From Glaciozyma antarctica PI12 (taxonomy: Eukaryota; Basidiomycota; Microbotryomycetes; Kriegeriales; Camptobasidiaceae): a DNA stretch of 64,000 nucleotides. The stretch's first letter is position 1, and the number at the start of each line of letters is the position of its first letter. Below are positions 25,946 to 37,700 of the stretch, in pieces. The stretch covers positions 305,315-369,314 of the forward strand of contig KZ627152.1 in assembly GCA_002917775.1 (NCBI GenBank). Reading direction: 5' to 3'. The position numbers and the translations under genes were made by a program. Below the pieces are notes generated by a model. That model was not told where the DNA came from. It saw nothing but the letters and a program-made list of their open reading frames with translations, and made no database searches.

Positions 25946-28900
25946 TTACGACGCCTCGGTTCTCTTCAGGAAGGCGGACGATGCATAAGATAGCTGTGAG
26001 AGAAGAGCGTCAGCGAGCTGAGAGCAAAAGGAGGAGCTAAGTGAACGCACAACTCCTTGAGCCATGTGCGCGTCGGCAAGTGCGACTCGAGCGTTGGTCC
26101 CGAACGTAGCGATGAGCAGCCCTTGCTCCTTCGCGCTCTGGATCAGACTCGGTACTTGAATCTGCAGCGACGAGAAGAAGAGGTCAGCGTCGTCGAACGA
26201 AGCTTGCAAAAGGAAAAAGGGACGCACCAGGATCGTCGCGTCCAGCATGACTCCGAGCAAGTTGTTCGCCTTTGCGAACTTGACTGCCTCGCGTACGCTC
26301 GTACAGCGTCGATCGTCCTCGATACGGTTCGCCGGGACCATCCTCCCGTCCGGATTTGACCTCGACAAGCCGCAATACGAAGCGAAGAAGACGCTAAAGT
26401 TGGGTTGCTTCCAGTTGAGGGCGGTGCAGACGACGGGGTTGAAGGAGGAGAAGACGATGCGGCGGTGGTTGTCGTCGCTGCCGTTCTGGATCGTCTCGTA
26501 CACGGTCGAGAGGACACAGTCGACGAACTCGTTCACTTCGAGGATGTTGTGGAGCTTGAGTCGACGAACGTCGGATCGTGTGGGGTAGCGAACTTCGAGG
26601 TCGACGCCGAGGAAAGGACGGAGGACCTGCGAGACAGCATAAGTGCCTGCGCGGAAGCTAGGAACGGAAAAGGCGCACCTTGAGCAACTCGTCCAACGGC
26701 ACGAGCGAGCCCAGGATCGCCTGATACCACGCTGCCGGATCCGCCTTATCCGCCACCGTACTCGGATCCAAACGCTTCCCCGTCCGTTCCGCCAGGGCGA
26801 GAAACTGCGCCGACGTGACCTCGCCAACATGCACATCAAAGCCCTCGACCGGTAGCTTCCACTGCGGGTACGCGACGGGAACGCCATCGCTCGTCACTTG
26901 CACGATGACGCGGACGTGCTCGCCAGAGAGGGACGAAGCGGTGACGACTGAACTGCCTGCTCCCGACTGCGTTGGCGTCGGTTCGCCGGCTGCGATCGTC
27001 GTTGTCGACTTCCAGTACGTCTCGAACTGCCCGCCGATTTGTAGCTGAGCTCGCTTAAAGGGCTTGACAACGTTGACCTCGAACGGGATGTCGCCGATGA
27101 CTTTGAGGTGAGGGTCGAGGAGGGGGACGATGTAGGAGCCTTGACTTTGAAGATCGGTGAAGGTGGAAGGGAGTGCGACGCCCTTTCCGATAACTTTTGA
27201 TCCGAACGTAGGGAAGAGGTCGAATTCGATGGAGAAGTTATCGAACGAGTCGACTTGGAACGCAAAGACTTCTCGCTCGTCGGTGAGGGGGAGGATGACG
27301 CTGTGAGCGATGGCGACCGAGTCGGGTTTGGGCGTCATGACGAGCTTTAGGGAGGGATGTTGACCGCGCCCGGTTTGTTCGGCGAGTCGGACGGGAGGAG
27401 GGAAGGGGGCGCGAGAGGTGTTGGGGTGGCCGAGGGTGACGTGAACGAGGGCCGTTCTTGTCGAGGTAGTTGTGACCGTCTGCAGAGAGAGTCAGAAAAG
27501 CTCGTGCACTTGGAGAGAGGAGAACGCACAGATGCGGAAGGGAATGATAGGAGGAGGAAGGGAGAGGGAGGGAATGAGGTCGGATTCGAGGTCCATAAGG
27601 TCCATGTCCATCGACGAGAAGGCAGCGCTCCCAACGTTCGCCAGCTCGGGAGACGCCTCTGCCGTCGCCGTCGCCCCCGCCGCAAGGAGCAAGTTGATGC
27701 AGTCGATATGCCCCTGCCACGCGGCGTAGTGAATCGGCGTCTTGCGAAACTCGTCGCGAGCATGAACGTTCGACCCGGCCTGGAGAAGGACGTTGACCGA
27801 CTCGGCGTGTCCTTCGCTGCTTGCATGCGTGAGCGGCGTCGCCTGCGAGTACTTGTCGGGAACGTCGATGCCCGAGAACCCTCGGGTCGCTTCGACGAGG
27901 AGACGAAGGACGCCAGCGTGGCCTTCGCGGGCGGCGAGGTGTTGAGGGTAGTACCCTGCGGGATTGGGGAGGATTTTGGCACCGCGCTGGAGGAGGATGC
28001 GAGCGATGTCCTCGTGACCGAATTGGCAGGCGAGGGAGAGAGGGTTGAGGTCCTCGTTTGTCGAAGGAGGGGTTTCGAAGCTGACGCCTTGGTCGATAAA
28101 GGTCTGCACGACGGCACCGCGCCCGTTGGTGATGGAGTAGATGATGGGGCTGTAGCCGTCGAGGTCGGCGATCGTGGGATCGGCGCCGGCGGCGAGGAGG
28201 AGGCGGCAGACTTCGGCGTGCCCGTTGATGGCGGAGTAGTGAAGGGGATGGCGGCCGTAGACGTCGGCTTGTGAGACAGGAACGCCCTTTTCGAGGCAGA
28301 TGGCGGCGAGAGCGTGACGACCTGCGCTGGCAGCCTGACCGAAGCGAAGTCAGCTTCCGCCGCGCGAGAGAGAGAGAGTGCCGAAAAACGAACCTCGTGG
28401 AGAGTCGTTCGACCGTTGATGTCGTCCACGTACATGAAGTCGAGTAGCGCTGTGGGGATCGCTCCTTCGCTCGCAGCGGGGACGTGGCCGTCGGTGGCGG
28501 GAGCGCCGTTCGGGACGACTGGCGGAGGAAGAGGAGAAGTCGGCGGATCCTCGAGAACCGCCCGCCAGAGGATGCGCGAGACGGGAGAGCGTGCCTCGGT
28601 CGATCCTCGCGCGTTCGCGGGGGAGAGGAGAGCCTTGAGGAGCTCGTCCACGGCCGCCTGATCTCCCGCCTTGACGGCGACGACGAGCGCCTGCTCGAGG
28701 TCCTCGAGCGCTTCCGAACTGTCCGCTTGCTCAATGTCCATCGTCCATTTGGCTCCCGAACCGCCGTATCCCTCGATGCCCGTTCCATCTGCGAGAGCTT
28801 CTGCGCCGCGCCGTGCGCTGCCTTCGCTTCCGACGAGGTTCTCGAGGGAGAGGAGGTTGGCGGAGGCGACGTCGGAAAGTTCTGCGATGAATTCGCGGTT

Positions 28901-29905
28901 GAAGACGGGCTGGACTTCGACTTGACGCGCGAGGTAGAGCTGTCCGTCGTGCTCGCCTTGTTGAGCTGTGAGGCGTCGGAGCGAGCGTCAGTCGCAGGAT
29001 CCTGGCAAGTAGCGCAATGTGAACGTACGCTGGTGCTCTCCGAACCGGTCTGCTTGTCGCCGACATGCCTTGTCCCACTTCTTGGTGATCTTGCTGGGAG
29101 GAGGATAGGAGTCAGCTTGGCACTGAGATGGAGGAGCACCCGACTGACCGGAACGCGGTTGCGTTCAGCTCAACGTAAGCCTGTAAACAGCGCCAGTTAG
29201 CTCACTGCCCTGCTCTTACTCTTGCCGCATGCCCGTGGACTCACCTGCAGTCTTCCAAGATCGCGCTCAAAGTTCCTGAATCCCTCGTACAACGCTCCAT
29301 AGCTGCTGCTGTCCCGGTTCAACGGCTTGACCTTGCCTTGTGCGTCGGAGAGGGAAGTTTGGAGTAGCTTTCGCTTGTCGATGAGGGTGCGTAGGCGGAC
29401 CTTGAGGGTCGATTCGCGCTGGTAGTAGAAGGCGTTGATCTGAGGGCCGTATCAGCTCCCGAGACCCGTTACTGCTGGTCCAGCTTACCTTTTCGAGTTC
29501 GCGTTCAAGCTTGAAGAAGAAGGCAGCCTTGTGGACCTGCAGCAGTGACCCCTCTCCCTCGCCTACTGCCACCCCCGCCGTGTGCGCGATCAACTGAGGC
29601 TCCGAGGAAGGGTGAAGCGGCTCTTCGGGTCCTGTAGGTCGAGGTGGGCGGATCCCAGCCGCGAGAAGAGCTGCGTCTGCGGGACGACCTTTCGCCAACG
29701 AGTTGATGATCTGGTGGAGGCGGGGATAAGGGGAGGTGCAGCGAGGGAGCGGCGGGAGTAGCTGACCTTCTTGAGCCCTTTGTAGTCTACATAGAATGAA
29801 CCCCAGCCTGGTGTTTGCTGAGATTGAATCTGTTTGCCGAACTGAGAGAGGTCGAGAGAGGTGAGTAGGAGCTAGTCTCTGGCGCAGGGAGCTGCTTACC
29901 TTCAT
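25946..29905 (-). CDS. PHO81: Pho81-type phosphate regulator: SPX, ankyrin repeats, degenerate GDPD
   Basis: Sensor and CDK inhibitor of the phosphate-starvation (PHO) pathway. The first exon is only ATG AAG. Splicing gives MKFGKQIQSQQTPGWGSFY then VDYKGLKK, the SPX start, with KITKKWDK forming the other half of the basic inositol-pyrophosphate patch. About six ankyrin repeats follow (28330-27650; for example DVYGRHPLHYSAINGHAEV, EFRKTPIHYAAWQGHIDCI). The C-terminal region aligns in layout with the GDPD domain of Gde1, but the HRG motif and catalytic acid residues are absent: IGGQFETYWKST stands where HRG is expected, and PVAYPQW where the second His should be. That is typical of Pho81 rather than an active phosphodiesterase. 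A CACGTG sequence lies at 30035-30040 upstream. Confidence 0.92.
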
Positions 29906-30260
29906 TGAGTGCTCTCAAGGTGTAAGCGCGCTCAAGCTGAGCAAACTGTCGGTCAAGGTAGTCCCTGGTCTGGCGCGCGAAGATGAAGGAGAAGAAGAAG
30001 CAGAGTCAAGACTGGTCCGAGGACAGCAGGAGCACACGTGCGCAGGCGCTGCGAGAGAGACGACTCTGCCGCGATTTATTCTTCCTCTTCCCTTACTCTC
30101 CTTATTTTCTACGAGGACAGTGTAGTACTGTGTTAGATGAAAGGCGAGCTCGGCGTCAGCTCGCTGAGGAAAGAGAGAAGAAGCTCGACCTCGCCCGACG
30201 TCGACCCAGCCGTCCACTCTCTCCTTCCTCCCTTCGTCCAACTCGAACTCGACCTTGACC
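29906..30260. promoter_or_regulatory. Divergent promoter of PHO81 and the CUE-domain gene
   Basis: About 355 bases between two divergent ATGs. It contains the palindrome CACGTG at 30035-30040, about 130 bases upstream of the PHO81 start. This is the core site of Pho4-type bHLH factors, and yeast PHO81 is itself a Pho4 target. The hexamer also occurs by chance in GC-rich DNA. The stretch from 30070 to 30115 is pyrimidine-rich. Confidence 0.45.
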
Positions 30261-31521
30261 ATGGCGGCAAAGTCAACCGAATCTGCTTCGCCGACTACAG
30301 AGACTGAGACTGCAGCTGCACCTGAGGTAGCTCCCAATCCTGCCACCGCGACGCCTCCGCCTTCCCCTCCCCATGACGACGAGTCGGCACCACCGCCAAA
30401 CCCACCCGTCGACCCCAAGGTAGCTCAGCTGGCCGCCCTGTTCCCAGCTACTTCAAACGATATCATCGAGGCCGTCCTTGCCGCCGTCGGAGGATCACTG
30501 GAACAGGCGACCGAGACGCTCCTAAGCATGAACGACCCGAGCTTCGCTGAGCCGCAACAGGTGCGCCCTCGCCCCTGCTTGCGCCGTAGTACGAGCTGAC
30601 CTTACGCGTGCCAGTCTCAATTCGACAGCGACGCCGAGTTTGCGCGCAACCTAGCGGCTCAGGACGACCAGCAACGGCGTCCCCACCACCCCTCCGCATC
30701 CGCCAACCTCCCCTATCGCCCTTACGTTCCGCGTCGGCGTGGAAAACCACCGATGGGATCGACTGGGGGAGAGGGGCAGTTCGAATCGGGTCAGGGCGAG
30801 GCACAACGGCATGAGGATGAGCTCGATCAATTGTCGGAGGGCTTGTGAGTCCTCGTGCGAGCGCTGGATGTGTACGGAGCTGATGCTGGATACAGTGCAA
30901 AGCTGGCCGACAAGGGATCCAAGCTGGCGGAGCAGGGCGCAAAGACCTTGGGATCCTTCTTCAACAAGGTCAAGGACCAGATCAACAGTCTCGACGCTGG
31001 ACCTCAGGCGAGCACTTCGAGGTTAGTACCAGAGGCGAATAACAGCAGAGTAGAGGGCTGATGCTCTCGAACCTACAGCAACGCACCTTCGACCGCCGCA
31101 CCCACCTCGCAGCCGCCCACGACCCAATCCTGGTCCGCTCCCGTCCCTCTCCCTCGTCCAGAACCCCAGACGCGTTCTTCGGGCTCCAGCTTCGTCCCGG
31201 AACTTCTTCCCCGTCCCAAGCCTACCTCTCCTCGTGCCGGTCCGTCCTCTCGCTCTCACGCGAATCCCGAGCTTTCAACTGACACCACTTGATTCCTCGC
31301 AGCCGCCACCATCCCTCCCACCACCTCTTCCACCACCTCTCCTCCCATTGCCTCTGCATCGAAAGAGGTCGCACCCGAAGAACCGAAGAAGGACTTCTCA
31401 AAGATAGGACTCCTCAAAGATCAATACGTCGTCAATCCGTCTCGACTCGAAGAACAAGAAGGATCAGGATTCGGACGACGACGACCTCGAATACGTTCGC
31501 AGTCCGTTTGATGATGATTAG
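30261..31521 (+). CDS. CUE-domain ubiquitin-binding protein (Cue5-like)
   Basis: Likely a ubiquitin adaptor; yeast Cue5 links ubiquitinated proteins to autophagy. After a Pro/Ala-rich start, the CUE domain reads PKVAQLAALFPATSNDII then EAVLAAVGGSLEQATETLLSM, with the FP and LL pairs that contact ubiquitin. Next come SQFDSDAEFARNLAAQDDQ and NLPYRPYVPRRR, a helix FAKLADKGSKLAEQGAKTLG, and a long Pro/Ser-rich disordered region. ATG at 30261 is the first true start; the codon two before it is TTG. The convincing C-terminus DDDDLEYVRSPFDDD (stop 31519-31521) is in a different frame from KKDFSKIGLL just upstream. A frameshift of one base therefore lies between about 31405 and 31450, or an unseen splice does. 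No Atg8-interacting motif was assigned with confidence. Confidence 0.78.
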
Positions 31522-31788
31522 GGAGCTTTGCGGGACGGACACTGGTGTTGCGGGGCTTGTGGCGGATTGCGAAGGAGTAGCTTGTACGATTTTCGATGAG
31601 ACGCCGAGGTTTTCAGTGCACGTTCAAGTGAGATCTTTATGATCTTCTAGTACTACTAAGTAGAGCGCTCGCGTACGCGAAAAGAGAGAGAAAAAGGAGA
31701 TAGCGAACGGCCGGGGACTTCGCAAGATCTGACCTCGCCGCCCTGCGGTTCCTCTTCCTCCTCCTCACCACCAGAGGATCCTACACGC

Positions 31789-34700
31789 ATGGACTTCCTC
31801 GACAGCCAGCTCCATCTGAGCATTCTCACCGCTCTCGCGTCCAACCTCGCCTCCTCAAGCACTCACGACGACCTCACTCTCCTCACCGACTCCTTCTCCT
31901 GCAGGGAACCCATCACCAACGGCCTCGTCAACGGCGTTCTAGCGCGCCTGACTCCCGACTCTAACGGCACGAGCTCCAGCTCTGACCCCATCGTGAGTCG
32001 CTCCTCCTCAGTCCCTTCGACACCAGCTGACGCGCTTGCAAGACCACCCAACAAGCGAACGGCATCATCTCCTTCGCCGACTTCTCCGCCCAAGCTGCTC
32101 CCTCCACCGCCAACCTCGACCGTGTCCTCGCCATCTTGGGAACTCTGCCGAGCTGCGAGGTCGAGGCGTCGCTGGGACTGCAAGGTGCGTGTCCGTGGAG
32201 GATGGGAGAGGGCTGCAGCTGACGTTCGTGCGGGCGCAGCTTTGACGGAATGGGTACCTTCGGATCAGCTCTCGTACTCTTTGACGGCTGCGGCGCTCAA
32301 GCTCGCGGCCTGGAGAGAGGTGGAGAGAGGAGCGGGACGCTGGCGGCGCTCACGAGCTTCCACGCTGCGGTGCTCAAGGAGATCGACTCGTCGCCAGGTA
32401 CGCCTTCGTGCTGGCATCACAGGAAGACGAAAGCCTGAACAAGCACACACGCAGGCCATCGCATCATCGGACACCTCCTCCCTGCTCTCAACGGCTTCAA
32501 GCGCGCCGTCGCCGAAACCTCTTTCGCCTGGAACCTCTCCGACTCCTCCCCTTCCAGCGCCCTCCCCACCGGATCCATCCTCTCGCACGTTGCGTTGACC
32601 GTAGCACAAGATTGGGACGTCAGCTCGGAGGAAGGACGCATCTCGCTCGCTTCGCTCCAGCAGTATGAATCCTCCCTCAAGGGCTGGAGCCCGGCGTTCC
32701 TCTCCCTTGCTGCGCTCGAATGCCAGCAAGCGTACCTCGTCAGAGGCCTTACTTCCGGTTTTTCTGCGGAGGAGAGTGGGTGGAAGGCACTGTCGACGAC
32801 GGTGCGGCAGCGATCCATTCCGTCGAGGGAGGCGCGTGATACCTTGCGTCGAGTGCTGGAGGAGGCGCTGGGACTCTGGGAAACGACCTTGACTCTCCTC
32901 GAAGACGAATCTCAGACGTCAGTGGATCCGTATTCGTTTGACGTTCGACGTGCAGTCTCTTGTGCGTGTCCTCTCGCATGGCTTTGGAGCGCGACTAACG
33001 CATCTCCGTCTCGCAGAAAGTCGCGACGCTCTCCTGCATTGCTTCGGGCGCTTCCGACGGCAGGATCAGCGCTATCCTGGAAGGGATTGTCAGCGAAGCA
33101 TCGCGCGTGACGGACGAGACGCTCCAGTCTGGCGCAATCGAGTGCTTGCAGGCTCTGGCTCATGCGTGAGTCCGTTCCTTCCTGCTGCAGACTCTGACAC
33201 TGATGCCGTTGCCGTAACAGCTTCCCTGCTTTGGCAACTCAGTCGACGAAGCTCGTTCGCCAGTTCATCCTTTCGCCCAGCGCCGTTTTCGAACAAGACT
33301 CGGATCTCTCAGCCTGCCGCACGCTTCGCACGGCGTCGGAAGCGTACGCTTCGTTCATCAATGTAAGTCTGCATCGACGACGCCTCCAACGTCGTCTCTA
33401 ATCTTACTCCACCCAGCTCGGCCAGGACGAAGGTCTTCAACTCTCTGCCATCCAGTCGCTCTTCAACCACTTTACCGTCTCGGATCCTCTGCAAGGCGCC
33501 TCGAACGGCAAGGCTTCCGACTCGCAGTCTATTCGCTCGGCGTCGGGGAACGGACTCGCTCGCTCGGAGCTCCAGAAGCGCCTCGTCTCCAGCAACGTTG
33601 CGCACGCAGTCTCGATCCTAGCTCAAGACTTTGCCGACCCTCAAGTCAGTCCATTGCTTCCTCCTTTACGCTGATAAAGGCCTTACTTTGTCTACGCAGA
33701 TCTGCCGGTTCGCGGTATCGATGTATCGACGAGCGTCTCGGTGGAACGGACCCCATCGTCGACGGAGCGATCATGATTGAACTCGCAGAGCTCACTCGTT
33801 TGGTGAATGCCTCGACGTTCATCGACATCATGCAGGCGCTTTCGGTCGTCAGCAAGGCCTCGGTGGATGACCAGATGAGCCAGGCGGTGCGTCTTTCTCA
33901 ACGGCTCTCTCGTGAGGTTGGGCTGAGCGGGTTTGTTCGCAGGTGCTTACTGCGCAAACCAAGCTGGCGACGGTAGCGGCTGGCCGGCTCGAGCTCCACG
34001 ACTTCTTCCTTCTGGAGCACCTCTCGCTCTTCGTCGACAAGGGTGTTCAGCAAGCTACTCCTCGCGACGAAGTGAGTACTCCCGCTCTCCTTTGCGAAAT
34101 TTCTGCGCGCTGCTGATGCTGCTCTCCTCCAGCGATCGAGCAGTCTAATAGCGCTCCTCCCCATCCTCGACACCTTCCTCGTCGAAGCCGACCTCGACCC
34201 CCGCCGCGACTTCGTGCCCAACATCATCGCCCTCTTCCGGAGCATGTGGTATCTATGCGTCATGTCTGGTTTCCTCTCGCCTTCGTCGAAGCTCGTTTCG
34301 GACTGGCAGCGTAGCGTCCTCGCACGGATCGCTAAGCAGACGCCCGGGTTGCTCGATGGTGCCGGCGACGACTTTATCGAGACGGAGCTCGAGTACAATT
34401 CGGTCTTGCGGCGCTCGAACTACACACTCGTGCGACTCTTTCTCTCGGCAGCATCTTCAATCTTTGCTGAACTTCCTTCGCAGAACCCCGACACGACCCG
34501 CGCAGAGCTGGCGGCAGCTGTTCCCCAGCAAGCAGGGAGCATTCGGTCTCTCTCGACTCCTCAAGCCGTCTTCATTACCGCCGTACTTCGTCTCGAGTCT
34601 CTTCGCGCACAGGCTGGACAGCCTGCAACGATTTTGACGTACTTCCACGTCGAGGGGATCAACAACAGCGCGATGTTCAGCATTCTGTGCTCCATCGCCG

Positions 34701-37700
34701 ATCAGGTGGGTTCCAGTACTTCGGCACTTGGAGAAGAGCTAACCACGCCGTTTTTGACAGGTCAACAACGCCTTCATCGTCCAGTTCAGCGAGCTCGTCA
34801 CCCAGCACGCGATCGACCAGTCAATCTACCACGAAGTTCGCGAGATTCTCCTCGAGTGCTGCCATCACTACGCCAAAGTCCGAAGCGTTTCGATCCAGTA
34901 CCTCAACGACCTTGTCACTAGCTTCCCCTCCCTCCTTTGCGAAGCGACAGTCGTCAACGTCCTCCTCGAGATTCTCACCGTCCTTCGTCGAGCGTGCCAG
35001 GCCGAATTCGTCGACGAGGTGAGTCGCCGGTGGCTTCTCCGAGCGAGTCTGCTGACCGCCTTGATTCCAGTACACGCCAGTCTACACCTTCCGCTCCGCT
35101 CGCGGTGGCTTCTCCCTCGTTCTTCCGGACGACTATGTCGTCCGCAACGCTATCCTCTCGGAGATGCACCAGTACGCCAAAGCGTGGCTTAAGGCTGGAA
35201 TTACGCGGGCGCCGTTTGAGATGCAGGGCCTGCTGCAGGTACGCTCCTTCGCAATCGAGGCTCGCTCGAGTTGGCTAATTTTTGCTTTTGGCAGGACTAC
35301 ATCGATGGCTCGCACTCGGTTCGAGGCGAGCACAATCTCGGGCCCTTGTCGGACGACGAGATGGGCAAGAGCGTCGCTATCGACATGGTGAGGTCGCTGT
35401 CAAGTAACGACAAAGAAGGTGCGAGCTCTGCCTTTCGCACTTTCGCTTGCTCAGCTAACGCCTGCCACATTAGCTTCTCTCCCACGCTGGGGAGGCTGGA
35501 AGTCGGACAACTCGGCTCACTTTGCGAGGTCCTTCGGGAACCGCAGCTACTATGGCGGAGACGCTTCGCATCTCGGTACGCGCTCCGCTCGAAGCTGGGC
35601 TTGTATCGTGGCTGACGGTCCTCCGGCAGACGATGCTGGTCGACAAGGTCTTCTCGCCGAATTGCAGCAGCTCGCGGAGGAAATTCGTTCGCACAAGCTC
35701 CACTCGAAGCTGGCCGACCTTCGGCCTCTCTTCTACCGCTGCGCTGCGCATTTGGTCAACGCTAAAGAGGTGAGCGGAACTGGCTCGTCTGTGCGAGTTT
35801 AGATCTGACCACCTTGACTTGCCTAGCCCAACGTCGAGATTCTCCACCACATGGTCGCACTGCCTGTTCGAGTCTTCAGCGACGGCGCAGTGACTCTCGC
35901 GCAGGAGGTCTGGTCGTGGGTCGCAGACGCTCGGCCTGATCTTGAGGCGAAGTTGATGGTCGAGGTTGCCGAGGCATGGACACGCACCGTCCAGCACAAG
36001 CAGGGACTCTTCTCGGCCGCATTCAAGTACGTGCGATCTCATTTCCAGTAGAACAAGTCTGACCAGCTAAGCTTCTACAGTCGTCGCAACCCTCTCGACC
36101 AGGAGACGCAGTTCACTCCCACCGACAAGGACGCGATGACGAAGGAGTACACGCTCGCGACACGCGCTCTCCACCCGCACGCCGTCCTGCTCTCCTTCTT
36201 GTCGAGTCGCTTCCAGGCTTTCCGATACCGCGACCGAGACCTCGTCCTCAATTGCATGCGACTCCTGATGCGGTCAAGCATGGCTTCCGCGACGTGGAGG
36301 TGAGAGATTCGCACAATCTGGACATCGCGTGTGCTGACGCACCTCTTCTTTCCAGCACGCACCCTCTGGCACGGGAGCTTCGTATGCGACTGCTATCTTT
36401 CGGCTTCTGCGTTCTGCAAGGAAGCAAGGCGGAAACTGCTGTCGAGTTCAACTTCCGCACGACGCTCTACGACGCAGCTCTTTCGTGGTTTGCCATTCGT
36501 GCCGGGTGCGTTTAGCCTGGCTAGCTCGAGCGAACTCGATTTACTGACGCCGACGCGGTTTCGCAGATGGTCGTTCGGCACGAACCGCATTCAGCTCAAG
36601 GCGGACCTCCAAGCAGTGGAAGAGCTTCAAACCGCGATCAAGTCGGATTCGCCCTCGTACAACTTCGTCTCCAGCTCGTCGGCCTCTGGCAAAGTCGCTG
36701 CTCTCCCAGGTCGGTCTGAGCCTACCTCATGCAGTTGCGCGTTCCTAACGATCACTGTCCAGGTCGTCTCTCGCTTTCGTCAGCTATCGTGCAGCAGGAC
36801 AACCGTCAGCACCTGCTCGTCACCTTGCTCGACAGCGAGGTCGATCGCCTGCGTCTCTGGATCAACCCGCTCTCGGATCCGGCTCGTGGACCTGTCGCAG
36901 CCACTCGCTCGACAGTTTCTGAGGTTTGTTCTGCCTCGCTTCCCTACGAACGGGACGCTGACGTCCGTGCCAGGCTACTTGGCGTCAGATGGCTCGCATC
37001 GCCTGGACTCTCAACCCGACGGTCGCCGTTCACCTCCCAGAGCGCTTCAAGGTCCCAGCCTTGACCAACGAAGTCACGCGCCTCGTTCGGAACGACCCTG
37101 GACAGGTGGAAGGAGTTGCTGAAGCCTTGGGCTTCTTCGTTGGCGACACGATCACGGCAGACATTCGGCATCAGCTTCGCGTGCGTGTCCTGCGTCCCTC
37201 GTTTGCCGTGGAGTCTACCCATCTGACGGTTCTTCGCGCAGCACCTTCTCTACTGGGCTCCCGTCCCCGTCATCTCGGCTCTGCGATTCCTCTTCCCCAA
37301 ATTCGGTGGCGACCCAGTTCTCCTTCAGTACGCGCTCCGCGTTCTCGAGCACCATCCCGTCGAGGTCACGTTCTTCTACATCCCTCAAGTCGTTCAAGCT
37401 CTGCGCACCGATGCTTTGGGTACGTGCAGCTCTTTCTACTCGCGATCTCGGCCCATACTGACCGACGTCTAGGCTACGCCGAACGCTTCATCTTCGAGAC
37501 GTCCAAGATCTCGCAGCTCTTCTGCCACCAAATCATCTGGAACATGAAGGCGAACGCGTACCGTGGCGATGCTGGTGAGGAGGTGAGTCGTTTTTCTTTG
37601 GCTTGGTTTGCGCCTGACTGACTCTCGCTTCCCCCGCAGGCTGATCCGATGAAGCCAACGCTGGACCGCATGGTGGAGATGATCGTCGAATCCCTCTCCG

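Noticed and set aside
27357-28274. 305-codon plus-strand frame opposite PHO81
   Set aside because: Antisense of ankyrin repeats and intron sequence; the minus strand carries a clear protein.
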